Below, in pieces: positions 36,765-45,451 of a DNA stretch of 64,000 nt (positions are counted from its first letter, which is position 1; each line of letters opens with the position of its first letter). A model generated the notes under the pieces. That model did not search any database. It saw only the letters and a program-made list of their open reading frames with translations, and was not told the DNA's origin. Made by a program: the position numbers and the translations under genes. Source of the stretch: Leptospira bourretii (GTDB taxonomy: Bacteria; Spirochaetota; Leptospiria; Leptospirales; Leptospiraceae); NCBI RefSeq assembly GCF_004770145.1, contig NZ_RQFW01000018.1, positions 248,001 through 312,000 of the forward strand, written 5' to 3'.

Positions 36765-36893
36765 AAAAAAAACCAAATATTTGTCAAGGAATATAAGATT
36801 CCAGAGAACAGATCTTCCAATCAATCATCCTTGACAGAAACTTCCCATACATTATAGTATAAAGTTTTTGCACAAATTAAAAGGAGTATTTTA

Positions 36894-37310
36894 ATGAATA
36901 CACAAAACAAAATATGTCTAACACATTTTGATTATGACCGACTCAAACTCATGATTTCGGATCATACCAAAAAAAACAAAGTAGATAACAATATCAAAGA
37001 TCTACTCGGTGAAATTGAAAGAGCACAAAAAGTAGACTCACATGTTATTTCAGCTAACTTCGTCACAATGAACTCAATCATCGAGTTAAAAAACCTCGAA
37101 GAATTAGAGTTTCAAGAATTTCAATTGGTATTTCCAGAAGAAGCAAATTCAGAAGAAAACAAAATTTCAGTTTTAGCTCCTATCGGAACAGCCGTATTAG
37201 GTTACAAAACCGGAGATGTCATCCAATGGAAGTTTCCTGGAGGTGAAAATCTCTTCCAAATCACCAATGTCAAATACCAACCAGAAGCCAACGGTGACTT
37301 TCATCTCTAA
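36894..37310 (+). CDS. Rnk/GreA C-terminal domain protein
   Basis: A 138-residue protein with a short helical N-terminus and a C-terminal FKBP-like GreA/GreB_C fold: IISANF-like SHVISANFVTMNS near residue 50, FQLVFPEEANSEENKISVLAPIGTAVLGYKTGD near 80-112 and IQWKFPGGENLFQITNVKY. This matches Rnk, which binds RNA polymerase in other bacteria. A good AAGGAG lies before the ATG. The regulatory role here is unknown. Confidence 0.88.
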   Translation: MNTQNKICLTHFDYDRLKLMISDHTKKNKVDNNIKDLLGEIERAQKVDSHVISANFVTMNSIIELKNLEELEFQEFQLVFPEEANSEENKISVLAPIGTAVLGYKTGDVIQWKFPGGENLFQITNVKYQPEANGDFHL

Positions 37311-37335
37311 AAATAAAAACCATTAAATTTAACAT

Positions 37336-37466
37336 AGGTTTGGCGCTCCCAATCCAATGTCATTTGGTGGTCTTATCCTTTATGGGCCGGGCTCCTACGG
37401 GGTCCGCATACGCTCCCGTCTGCCATACGGCAGACCAAGGCCCTACGGATCCACTAGCGCTTGTCA
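37336..37466. repeat. GC-rich folded intergenic element
   Basis: A stretch of clearly higher G+C content than its surroundings, between two convergent genes. It contains nested inverted pairs around a central hairpin: GCGCT (37343-37347) with AGCGC (37456-37460), GGGCC (37384-37388) with GGCCC (37439-37443), and GTCTGCC-ATAC-GGCAGAC (37418-37435). It could be a dispersed repeat, a bidirectional terminator or a structured RNA. Only one copy is in this window. Confidence 0.55.
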
Positions 37467-37823
37467 GTTTTCGTTTAATACGGCTTTACAGGGAGCAGAA
37501 ATCGAAGCCTCATTTTGAAACAAACATTTCAGAATACGACCTCCTCCCGGAATGATCCAACGACAGTATTCACTCACATCTTCCTTGCAAAATCCTTGGG
37601 ACTTCTCCTTCATCGAATCTGAAAGTGCGTTTTGTCCGGCTTCGCAGGCTTCTGATAAATTTTTCCCACGTTCTTTCAAACATTGTAAAATACGAGCTTT
37701 GGTAGGTTTGACTCCCTGACAAAAACTGGTTATTTCAGGTTTACAAATTTCATAAATTGTTTTTGTCTCAGCAAACAAACTGATATGAAAACAGAGTAAA
37801 AGAAAAAGTATAAATCGATTCAT
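37464..37823 (-). CDS. Secreted Cys-rich-repeat protein
   Basis: A 119-residue protein with a signal peptide (FILFLLLCFHISLFA) and two Cys-rich repeats of the GLG1/Cys_rich_FGFR kind. Each has the pattern C..EI..FC...P...RILQCL...LS.AC; the second reads FCKEDVSEYCRWIIPGGGRILKCL. I chose ATG 37823, with GAGGA upstream; a second ATG at 37841 is possible. In bacteria these are mostly exported proteins of unknown role. The gene's stop lies at the edge of the GC-rich element. Confidence 0.8.
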   Translation of the reverse strand: MNRFILFLLLCFHISLFAETKTIYEICKPEITSFCQGVKPTKARILQCLKERGKNLSEACEAGQNALSDSMKEKSQGFCKEDVSEYCRWIIPGGGRILKCLFQNEASISAPCKAVLNEN

Positions 37824-38029
37824 AAATCTATTGTTCCTCATTTTATCTAGATTGAAAGTCAGGTTGAATTTACCTGATCTTTTTGTTATCTGCAAATCAA
37901 AAAATAGTCCATTCGATTGTAAGATTTGGATCTTGCATTGAACAAAATCATTCAATTTAAAAATTCCAAAAATGAAATTCCTCTTTTTTTTAAAAAAAAC
38001 AATGATTGTCAAAAATCTTTGAATATCGT

Positions 38030-38650
38030 TTATTTTTGGTAAAATGAAAAGAGAACTGAGGAAGGTAAATGTAGCCAATGTCCCAATTTTAAAAATAGAT
38101 TGAGTAAGGACTGTTTGATGATCCCGTTCTTTTGAAATCTGTGTGCAGAAGTAATGGCGGTATAAGGAAGTAAAACTGGCCAAATGATTTTTCTAAACTT
38201 TAAACTCAATTCCGTGTCTTCAAAGATAAAATCCAAACTCAGATCGGATTTCCAAAGTTTACGGTCAAAAAAAACACAATGGTCCAAATAAACGATTCCC
38301 TTATACTTGACTCGAATCCAATTTGAATACCAAGAAATCAAACGTAATAACAAATGTTCCTCATCAAATCGATGCAAAAAACCTCCCCAAATTTCTTTTT
38401 TTTCTTTATTACAACTTATCTGGATTAGGTGATCGATTGCCTCTTTCGGAAGTTTAGTTCTTGGATGATGGAATAATACAATTTCTCCCTTCGATTTGTG
38501 AAACCCAATGTTTAATCTTTCCGCCCTAGTAACAGCTTCCGATGTATTGATTTGAATGATTTCGATCTCTGGATGATTGGCAAACCCAAGTAAGGAACTT
38601 TGAAATAAATAGTTTTCGCCATTGTCCGTTGGAATGATGATACTGAGCAT
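38030..38650 (-). CDS. Short family-2 glycosyltransferase
   Basis: A 206-residue protein with the GT2 fold start MLSIIIPTDN, an acidic motif region near VLFHHPRT in place of the usual DXD line, GGFLHRFDEEHLLLR and an ED motif in FIFEDTELSLKFR. It resembles the short TIGR04283-like glycosyltransferases. Substrate unknown. The C-terminus (HWLHLPSSVLFSFYQK) is hydrophobic. It stands alone, with the secreted Cys-rich gene downstream on the same strand. Confidence 0.8.
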   Translation of the reverse strand: MLSIIIPTDNGENYLFQSSLLGFANHPEIEIIQINTSEAVTRAERLNIGFHKSKGEIVLFHHPRTKLPKEAIDHLIQISCNKEKKEIWGGFLHRFDEEHLLLRLISWYSNWIRVKYKGIVYLDHCVFFDRKLWKSDLSLDFIFEDTELSLKFRKIIWPVLLPYTAITSAHRFQKNGIIKQSLLNLFLKLGHWLHLPSSVLFSFYQK

Positions 38651-38773
38651 TGGAATTTTTCTATTTTGGTTCTATTCAGTTTAAGAACCAAAAAAAGAAA
38701 AGCGAAAAGTAAAACAGGAAAATTGAAATGAAACCCTCATTCCGAAGGTTTCACAGAAATTAGTAACTTTGTT

Positions 38774-39970
38774 TTATTCTTTACTAATGGAAAATGTAGG
38801 AAGGAAAAAACCAATGTCTCTGCCATTGGAAGGATCTGGTTGGTTTGGTCCAGGAGTTGGAAGAACCCATTGTTCTAGATACCTTCCATTGGTAACAATA
38901 AAGTTTGTATTTAAATAATAATCATAAAATTCATTTAGTTTATAATCAAATTTTATAAAATCGATGGGAGAAAACTTAGCAGATGGAAATCCTTGTTCTG
39001 TTTGGTAGACAAAATTATTCAAAGCAAACATATTTAAAACCAAAGTTTCTCGATTTCCTTCTGGTAAATTCAAAACAATAATTCCATCCTCTGTATATCG
39101 ATCCATTGCATACTCATTGTCTAAATACTCAAAATCGAGGCGATCAGTATATGGGGCACCTAAATAATCCCAAAAACTGTTCCCTATTGGATCTGCTAGT
39201 TCGGCAGCTTCCGTACTGGCATTTCTATGAATTTGCGGATGATAATTTCTAAGAACGTTTAAAGCTAAATAACCTGTTGTGGCAGAGATAGAAAAATCAA
39301 CACTATTTACCTTTTCAATGCCATCATCAAAAGGATAAGCCATAACTAAATTTCTTTTCCCATATTGAGGGTCAGATTTTCCCAATTCCGATTCATACCA
39401 CATACTATAAACCAAATGTTTGTTATGTTTGTTTTCCAATTTCGAATCGTCTAATTGACATTTTATGGAACCAATACGAAGTCCAATCCGATCATATTTT
39501 CCATCTTTCCAAGCATAAGCATTGGCGTTGTCAAAACCTCCAATTCCAAAGATAGTTTTTCCAGAATCAAGCGGATAAGAAACTTTCATCCGACCACCAC
39601 TTAGGTTATCAATCCACTTTCCATCATAAACAACTACCGCAGCATTAGCGATGCGTTCTTGGCCTGGAGAAACCAATCCCTTTTCCCATAAAAAGATAGA
39701 ATGAACCTCAATCCTTGCTTTCGTACAACCAACTGAATGAGTTAATTTACCATCGTTTAAAAAACGATTTGGTAATGATTGATTTCCCAGCCCAGACTTT
39801 GCATTTTGAAATAAAAACTGTGGGTTTTGGGGATCCACAATGCGAAAGGAAATATTCTTTTGAGAAAGAAACAATGAACCTAAAATAAATAAATCTGTGA
39901 GATCATTTTTTTTGGAAGGACCACAAAACAATGTACTCAGCAGTAAAAAGAATATCAAAAAAACTTTCAT
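38774..39970 (-). CDS. Large lipoprotein, function unknown
   Basis: A 398-residue lipoprotein from ATG 39970, which gives a short signal (MKVFLIFFLLLSTLF) and Cys16. The mature part has a long LTD-like or DUF4842-like beta region with NAAVVVYDGKWIDNLSGGRM and LRIGSIKCQLDD; I do not recognise it with confidence. GGGGAAATCC is the ribosome-binding site region. Its upstream region (40077-40126) shares a 50-bp element with that of the metzincin lipoprotein gene. Confidence 0.78.
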   Translation of the reverse strand: MKVFLIFFLLLSTLFCGPSKKNDLTDLFILGSLFLSQKNISFRIVDPQNPQFLFQNAKSGLGNQSLPNRFLNDGKLTHSVGCTKARIEVHSIFLWEKGLVSPGQERIANAAVVVYDGKWIDNLSGGRMKVSYPLDSGKTIFGIGGFDNANAYAWKDGKYDRIGLRIGSIKCQLDDSKLENKHNKHLVYSMWYESELGKSDPQYGKRNLVMAYPFDDGIEKVNSVDFSISATTGYLALNVLRNYHPQIHRNASTEAAELADPIGNSFWDYLGAPYTDRLDFEYLDNEYAMDRYTEDGIIVLNLPEGNRETLVLNMFALNNFVYQTEQGFPSAKFSPIDFIKFDYKLNEFYDYYLNTNFIVTNGRYLEQWVLPTPGPNQPDPSNGRDIGFFLPTFSISKE

Positions 39971-40076
39971 AAGGATTTCCCCAATTTTTAGCATAGTGTT
40001 GATTTAACAGTTGCAATGTGTCCTTTCAAAAGCTAAAAACAATGATTTTCTGAACCGGCCATTCAATTTATTTCAA

Positions 40077-40126
40077 AAATACCGTTAAAAACGTTTTAAA
40101 ATTGCTCCAAAAACAGAATGAACGTT
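40077..40126. promoter_or_regulatory. 50-bp shared upstream element, copy 1
   Basis: Begins with the 19-mer AAATACCGTTAAAAACGTT and ends with TGAACGTT. It aligns without gaps to 56452-56501 with 38 of 50 bases identical. It lies 107 bp upstream of the lipoprotein start at 39970 and 71 bp past the thiolase stop. Confidence 0.6.
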
Positions 40127-40196
40127 CTAAGAAAAAATGGCCAAGAATTTCCCTGTAAACAAAGGCAAAAATTGGCCCTGGAGGATACAACCGATT

Positions 40197-41372
40197 TCAA
40201 ATATCAGAATTCTCTAATACGATTGCAATCCCTTGCCCTCCACCGATACAAAGAGAAGCCACACCAAAACGCAAATTTTTTCTTCGCAACTCATAGGCAA
40301 GAGTGAGTATGACACGTGTTCCGCTAGCACCGAGCGGATGTCCAATGGCAATGGCTCCTCCATTCAAATTCGTTTTTTCTGGGTTTAATTTTAACGCCCG
40401 CATCACAGCCAAAGTTTGGGCGGCATATGCTTCATTGATTTCAAACAAATCTACTTCATCCATTTGAACTCCAGCATTTGCCAATGCTTTTGGAATAGCA
40501 AAAACAGGACCAAGGCCCATCATTTTAGGGTCACAACCTACATTCGCATATCCTAATATTTTTGCTAATGGTTTTAGACTTTTCTTTTGAGTCCATTTCT
40601 CCGAAGCAATGAGAAGAGATGCTGCACCATCATTGATCCCTGACGAATTCCCTGCAGTGACACTCCCTTCTTTTAAAAAAGCACTAGGTAGTTTCTTGAG
40701 TTGTTCAACACAGGACACTCCTCGGATCTGTTCATCCTTTTGGATGACAATTGCATTTTTCCCTTTACTAATCACGGGTATTATTTCTTCAGATAATATT
40801 CCTGACTCTGTTGCCTTTTCTGCGCGGACTTGAGATATACCCGCCCAATCATCCTGATCCAATCTAGAAATTTGAAACTGTTTTGCAATGTTCTCAGCAG
40901 TCTCTCCCATTGTTAAATCAACAAAACAATCAGTTAAACTTTGCGCTAAACGATCTTCGAGTATTGTATCTCCATACTTATTTCCCCACCTAACATTTTT
41001 TACAACAAAAGGAGCATTACTCATGGACTCGGTTCCACCAACAAGTAATAGATCGTTTTCGCGAGAAAGAATTTTACGAGCACCAATGATAATAGTTTCC
41101 ATTCCAGATCCGCAAAGACGATTAACAGTAAGTGCACTCGAGTTTTCTTTTAACCCTGACCTAAGTCCAATATGCCTTGCCAAATAGGCAGAATCCCTAT
41201 CATCTTGGATTACGTTCCCATAAATAGATTCTTCAATTTCTTCAGGATCCAATCCTGTTTTACGAATTGTTTCTTTTGCCGAAATGACCCCGAGCTCTGA
41301 AGAACTATAATCTTTTAATCCACCACCAAATTTTCCAAACGGAGTTCTGACTCCATCTAATATCACTACCAT
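40197..41372 (-). CDS. Acetyl-CoA acetyltransferase (thiolase)
   Basis: A 391-residue thiolase II. The acylated Cys88 is in NRLCGSGMETI, the catalytic His in HPLGASG near residue 344 and the second Cys in SLCIGGGQG near 374. It condenses two acetyl-CoA or cleaves 3-ketoacyl-CoA. A GGAG site precedes ATG 41372. A near-palindrome (41387-41404) identical in core to that before the MarR gene sits just upstream, so MarR probably controls it. Confidence 0.93.
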   Translation of the reverse strand: MVVILDGVRTPFGKFGGGLKDYSSSELGVISAKETIRKTGLDPEEIEESIYGNVIQDDRDSAYLARHIGLRSGLKENSSALTVNRLCGSGMETIIIGARKILSRENDLLLVGGTESMSNAPFVVKNVRWGNKYGDTILEDRLAQSLTDCFVDLTMGETAENIAKQFQISRLDQDDWAGISQVRAEKATESGILSEEIIPVISKGKNAIVIQKDEQIRGVSCVEQLKKLPSAFLKEGSVTAGNSSGINDGAASLLIASEKWTQKKSLKPLAKILGYANVGCDPKMMGLGPVFAIPKALANAGVQMDEVDLFEINEAYAAQTLAVMRALKLNPEKTNLNGGAIAIGHPLGASGTRVILTLAYELRRKNLRFGVASLCIGGGQGIAIVLENSDI

Positions 41373-41386
41373 TGTTTTCTCCTAAC

Positions 41387-41404
41387 ATAGTGCATATACA
41401 CTAT
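41387..41404. promoter_or_regulatory. MarR-type operator upstream of thiolase
   Basis: ATAGTGCATATACACTAT differs by one base (C for T) from the perfect palindrome at 41932-41949. Its place between the thiolase start and the MarR gene fits repressor control. Confidence 0.7.
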
Positions 41405-41437
41405 TTATTAATCAGTTTTTGCTAAACACAAACCCTT

Positions 41438-41908
41438 CTATTTATCCGTTTCAAAACCAACCTGCAGAACAGGAAGATCTCTTAGTTCGGTTAGACTATT
41501 TAAGGTTTGTTTGAACGCAGATTTCCCCAACTCATCAATCATTGTTTTTTGCGCCAACCTCCAAAGTTCAATCGCTTGTGTCAATTTGGTCTCCCCCTTT
41601 TTTGTTAGAGTGAGACTCCTTACATTACCAATTTCTTTTTTTTCTACATTGATTAGACCGTCTCGATTCAAAATTTCTAAACTTCTCTGCAGCGTAGTTC
41701 GATCGATGTCAGTAAGACGAGAAAGATCGGTAATGCTGAGATCTTTTCCATATTCAATCCCGGCAAGTACGGTGAATTGTGTGATCCGAAGTCCAGATGG
41801 TTTTAACATTGAATCATAATAACTCGTAACGAGCCGAGTTGTCCTTCGGAGGCTTAAATTCAAACAAGACAATCCAATTTGTTTTAAATCTTCATGAGAG
41901 TATTTCAT
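41438..41908 (-). CDS. MarR-type transcriptional regulator
   Basis: A 156-residue winged-helix protein from ATG 41908, with AGGTGG upstream. The recognition region SITDLSRLTDIDRTTLQRSLEILNRDGLI is near residue 58 and a short wing KKEIGNVRSLTLTKKGE follows. A perfect 18-bp palindrome lies 24 bp upstream and a near copy lies before the thiolase gene. It is probably an autoregulator and a regulator of thiolase, perhaps sensing a fatty-acid related ligand. Confidence 0.9.
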   Translation of the reverse strand: MKYSHEDLKQIGLSCLNLSLRRTTRLVTSYYDSMLKPSGLRITQFTVLAGIEYGKDLSITDLSRLTDIDRTTLQRSLEILNRDGLINVEKKEIGNVRSLTLTKKGETKLTQAIELWRLAQKTMIDELGKSAFKQTLNSLTELRDLPVLQVGFETDK

Positions 41909-41931
41909 TTCAAACCACCTAAGTAGCAAGT

Positions 41932-41949
41932 ATAGTGTATATACACTAT
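41932..41949. promoter_or_regulatory. Perfect palindrome upstream of MarR gene
   Basis: ATAGTGTAT with its exact complement, 18 bp in all. It is the operator expected for the MarR protein encoded just downstream. Confidence 0.75.
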
Positions 41950-42026
41950 TTTGTCAACAAAATGGCAAAACTCTTTTTTTTAAACTCACTCCTGCAAAAT
42001 AGAGTCAAAAGTTTCCTTTCCGGGCT

Positions 42027-42656
42027 TTAGAGTTTCTTTTTTCGTATCACCCATTCAGCAAAAATAAAATTAATGAACCAACCGGCACCCATCATTAAAT
42101 CTCGAGGAATTCCGGAAGGTTCTCCACTCACAAAGACAAACCATGGTAAGTGAGTGAACACTTGGGTTCCGGCTCCCATACCAATCGCATAACCACGAAT
42201 CATCCAATGACTATGTTTCAAAATATTTCTTTTTAAAATAAAAAGGAATCCAACGGATATACAAGCGGTCATCCAAATGCCTACTACCAGACGAATTCCA
42301 TACAACCAGTCACCATCCGTCGGAACACGAGGGTATGTTAGTGTTAACCATAAACCGGACAATGCAGAAATAAGTCCCACGAAAACCAAAAATCTTCCCG
42401 ACATTCGATGCCATTGGATATTTTGTTTCCGAAACCCAGGTGAAAACTGGAAGGCACCAAGAACACCAAAAAAAATAACGCCAACTATATGAACAAAAAC
42501 AGGGATTGGGTCATTGAAGAATCTTTGGTTATCGGCCGTTATATTTCCACCAGTGGTTAATTGTAGTAACCGAAAGATTCCAGCGAGTGTAGGAACCAAA
42601 CTCAAGATCAAAAGAGAACCGATGATGAAATAATCTTTCTTAGAATATGATGCCAT
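42027..42656 (-). CDS. DUF2306 membrane protein
   Basis: A 209-residue protein with six or seven membrane helices and the DUF2306 signature: FVHIVGVIFFGVLGAFQF near residue 46, QNIQWHRMSGRFLVFVGLISALSGLWL near 69, and HSHWMIRGYAIGMGAGTQVFTH near 150. The conserved His (HRMSGR, HSHWM) may bind a metal or haem; function is not established. ATG 42656 is preferred over the upstream start. Confidence 0.8.
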   Translation of the reverse strand: MASYSKKDYFIIGSLLILSLVPTLAGIFRLLQLTTGGNITADNQRFFNDPIPVFVHIVGVIFFGVLGAFQFSPGFRKQNIQWHRMSGRFLVFVGLISALSGLWLTLTYPRVPTDGDWLYGIRLVVGIWMTACISVGFLFILKRNILKHSHWMIRGYAIGMGAGTQVFTHLPWFVFVSGEPSGIPRDLMMGAGWFINFIFAEWVIRKKKL

Positions 42657-42791
42657 AATGTCCGTAAACTTATTTCCTAGACAAAACAAGAGCAGGCAAC
42701 CAAAAAAGAATTAATAAATTTCCTTTTTGTTTGGAACAACTACATATGATTTTACGAAAAAAGACTCCGGCAAATAGACACAAACGTCCCG

Positions 42792-42986
42792 CTAATGATG
42801 AGATTTAACAATCATCACCATCATACGCAGATTAATCCAAAAAAAACGAAACATCTGCCAAGGTAAAAACGTTCGAAAGAATTTTGTTTTTCCATTGGGA
42901 ACGGCAGTGAAATCACCTTGTTCATATGATGAGTGTAATTCTTGTTTTTCTAATAAAACCAATTCTACCATTTCATTTGTTTTCAT
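42792..42986 (-). CDS. Small protein downstream of the SQR-like gene
   Basis: A 64-residue protein from ATG 42986, on the same strand as the flavoprotein whose stop is at 42999, so 12 bp lie between. It has a basic central part (NGKTKFFRTF), a hydrophobic stretch (WQMFRFFWINLRMMVMIV) and ends in SHH. I know no family. It is probably cotranscribed and may act at the membrane. Confidence 0.6.
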   Translation of the reverse strand: MKTNEMVELVLLEKQELHSSYEQGDFTAVPNGKTKFFRTFLPWQMFRFFWINLRMMVMIVKSHH

Positions 42987-42998
42987 AAATACCTCCAA

Positions 42999-44456
42999 TC
43001 ATTCAGGGATCAACCACCAACCCGGTTTACATTTTGCCTTGTACATAAACATATAATGCAAAATCATTTTGATCCAATGACCCGCAAGACCAATCTCACC
43101 TGTTGTGTATGTGAGCGACCTACCCCACTTAGGATATTCTTTATAATCAGGTACGATAGGATACACTGTCATTGAAACTGCTGTCCCTGAAAAAATACCA
43201 TTCCCGGCAGAAGCAATACAAGCAGCTCCCATCTGAGCCATGGAAGCTCGGTGTTTCAATTCTTTTGTTTTGGTTTTGATTTGATGGCTGATGTTTTGTG
43301 CCACCACTTTACCCATAATGGCCGAAGGCATTCCCGTTCTTGGAGGAGTTGGCGAAATTTGAATTCCTTCTTCATTTTTCATTACTTTTGAAATAGGATG
43401 TGGCGGTGCAAAAGCAATTCCCACTCCAAAAAGATTCGAATACAAAGGAGACTGGTAGGTACTTGGCCAATCTTTTGCATCCCATTTCTCATATGGTTTT
43501 GGATCGTAGTTTGCATCTACCTTCATCATTCCATTAGCAGCAAACAATTTTGAAGTTATATCTTCTCCCGAATTTCCAAAAGCCTTTAATCCAACCCCAC
43601 TAAAAGGTGGAATCAACATCGAAAAATCAAAATGTACAAAAGCATTTTCTCCGTCTAAAGTAGTATAATATATTTTATTAGATTCAATTTTTGTAACATG
43701 AGCTCTTGTTTTCCATTGGATTCCTCTTTCGGTAAACAATGATTCTGCGAATATTTTACTACTTGTCACGTATCCACCTTGTTCTAAGTGCATACCACCC
43801 ATTCCAAAATCACCTAACTCATATTCATTGGAAATCCACAAGATCTTCGCATTTTCCCGTACACCCTCCTTCCTAAGTTCATGGTCTACATTAAATAGAT
43901 ATTCAAATGCGGCACCTTGGCAGGTACACATTCCATGCCCTGTCCCAAACACAAAATTAAACTTTTCTCCTTTCTTCATTCTTTGGATGAGAGTTTGAAG
44001 TTTCTGATTTGCTTCTTCTGCATGTGAATAAGTACAAACTGAAACAGTATTTCCTTCCTCTGGACCAAGACCTGGTGTTGCAGAAAAATTAAGTTTCGGA
44101 CCGGTGGCATTGATACAATAATCATAAGAAATACGACCTATTTGCCCCTTTGTTTCCGGTGCCGTTGATTCGTATTCAATAAACGCTTCTTTAGAATCAG
44201 AAGAACCTTCTGGAAAAAGATGAAGTGCTTTGGCTTGGACGAACTGAATCTTCATCTTATCATAAATTGGTTTTAATCCAAATGTTACTTCCTTGGGAAC
44301 CATGGCGCCCACACCTACCCAAATATTGGAAGGAATCCAGTTCCAATTGGCGTTAGGCGAAATCACCACAACCTCATGTTTTTTGCCCAAACTCTTCTTG
44401 AGTAAAGTTGCCGCTGTATGACCAGAAATCCCGGCGCCTAAAATCACTATTCTCAT
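42999..44456 (-). CDS. SQR-like FAD-dependent oxidoreductase
   Basis: A 485-residue flavoprotein. The N-terminal FAD motif is GAGISGHTA, followed by ISPNANWNWIPSN, and the fold matches sulfide:quinone oxidoreductases and related NDH-2-like enzymes. Candidate redox Cys are in VSVCTYSHA near 141, GMCTCQGA near 175 and GAACIASAG near 419. It probably oxidises sulfide or a related thiol and passes electrons to quinone at the membrane surface; the C-terminus is amphipathic with HYMFMYKAKCKPGWW. The upstream half-site pair ATATAC/GTATAT (44461-44486) may be an operator. Confidence 0.8.
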   Translation of the reverse strand: MRIVILGAGISGHTAATLLKKSLGKKHEVVVISPNANWNWIPSNIWVGVGAMVPKEVTFGLKPIYDKMKIQFVQAKALHLFPEGSSDSKEAFIEYESTAPETKGQIGRISYDYCINATGPKLNFSATPGLGPEEGNTVSVCTYSHAEEANQKLQTLIQRMKKGEKFNFVFGTGHGMCTCQGAAFEYLFNVDHELRKEGVRENAKILWISNEYELGDFGMGGMHLEQGGYVTSSKIFAESLFTERGIQWKTRAHVTKIESNKIYYTTLDGENAFVHFDFSMLIPPFSGVGLKAFGNSGEDITSKLFAANGMMKVDANYDPKPYEKWDAKDWPSTYQSPLYSNLFGVGIAFAPPHPISKVMKNEEGIQISPTPPRTGMPSAIMGKVVAQNISHQIKTKTKELKHRASMAQMGAACIASAGNGIFSGTAVSMTVYPIVPDYKEYPKWGRSLTYTTGEIGLAGHWIKMILHYMFMYKAKCKPGWWLIPE

Positions 44457-44460
44457 ATTT

Positions 44461-44486
44461 ATATACCAATACCCCTATATGTATAT
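44461..44486. promoter_or_regulatory. Spaced inverted repeat before the SQR-like gene
   Basis: ATATAC and GTATAT are separated by 14 bases and lie 5-30 bp upstream of the ATG. A shorter pair ATAC-N8-GTAT lies within it. It might bind a sulfide-responsive repressor such as CstR or SqrR; the arms are A+T-rich, so the match may be chance. Confidence 0.3.
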
Positions 44487-44620
44487 TAGGAATTTAAAAA
44501 AGCAACCTTATCTTTGTTTTTTAGTTCGTTTCGATTTTTTTTTGCTGAACACAGTTTAGAAAATTGGATTAGAAGATCAAAGGCAGGATGGAATAGAAGG
44601 TCCAAAAAAATAGAATGATT

Positions 44621-44935
44621 CTATTTCACAAAAGAAATCAAAACAAACAGAGCATAGGTGCAACCAGCCAGGTGGTACATTAGTTTTGCATACCCCGGCA
44701 CAGCGAGTTTGCCTGTCCGAACTAAATTGATCCAAACCATTGACGTTGCGATAGAAATTAAAAACCAAACAAATGAATGACCATACCTAACGAGAAAAAA
44801 AAGAAAACCTAACCTTTTATTTCCCAAACCTTCTGGCCAAACATAGAACCAAAGAACGGCGAAGAAAATACTAAATGAAAGACAGATAAAAAAGAAAAAA
44901 TGGATCCAATGTTTTTTTAAATGCAATGTCATCAC
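44621..44935 (-). CDS. Small four-helix membrane protein
   Basis: A 104-residue protein with four hydrophobic segments (about 11-31, 40-53, 55-70 and 85-102). I do not recognise the family. It lies 5 bp after the 79-residue protein gene on the same strand; the two are probably one unit. Confidence 0.65.
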   Translation of the reverse strand: MMTLHLKKHWIHFFFFICLSFSIFFAVLWFYVWPEGLGNKRLGFLFFLVRYGHSFVWFLISIATSMVWINLVRTGKLAVPGYAKLMYHLAGCTYALFVLISFVK

Positions 44936-44940
44936 AAGAT

Positions 44941-45180
44941 TTATTTTTTTCCCAACCTCAACTTTACTTCATACAAAATTTCTTGATACGCAGTTGTTCC
45001 CAATTGGTATTCAATCTCTGATTTACCTTTTCCGGTGATGAACTCTTCAAAACTCCAGTCATAACGATTTGGATCTTTTCCTGAATCAAACCAATCCTTA
45101 AAGATGACTCCATCATTCTCTAGTATAACTTCTACTAGGTGGTAAGGTTCGGTGTTTTGCCAATAACGTTTTTCAGTCAT
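44941..45180 (-). CDS. Small hypothetical protein
   Basis: A 79-residue cytoplasmic protein with WxxFxxP-like patterns (DWFDSGKDPNRYDWSFEEF) and a charged C-terminal helix. No family known to me. It precedes the four-helix membrane protein gene by five bases. The 270 bp upstream to 45451 have no gene and hold the divergent promoters of this pair and the next operon. Confidence 0.6.
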   Translation of the reverse strand: MTEKRYWQNTEPYHLVEVILENDGVIFKDWFDSGKDPNRYDWSFEEFITGKGKSEIEYQLGTTAYQEILYEVKLRLGKK

Positions 45181-45451
45181 GAATTTTGATTTCCTAAAAT
45201 TTGAATGAGATAAATGACAAATGATTTATACTTGATTCTCTAGTAAGATAGAACAATCAAAACAAATTCAATCTAATGTAGTTCAATATAGATTGCACTG
45301 CAAAAAGAAAAAAAAATCTGAGTGATGAATGATCTATTTGATCTCATAATTCAGCTACAAAATCAAAAAAAAGCAACCATATAGAATAGAATTACCTTGC
45401 AATTTTCGTCTCTAAAAATATCAATCACCACAACAAGAAGGACAAAACCGG

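Noticed and set aside
37340..37555. Reading frame of 71 codons on the plus strand over the GC-rich element
   Set aside because: It runs into the secreted Cys-rich gene on the other strand, has no ribosome-binding site and follows only from the repeat's base composition.
39968..39982. GGAAATCCT before the lipoprotein at 39970, the same core as the TonB/PepSY sites
   Set aside because: It overlaps the ribosome-binding site and has no inverted-repeat arms, so a chance match is more likely.
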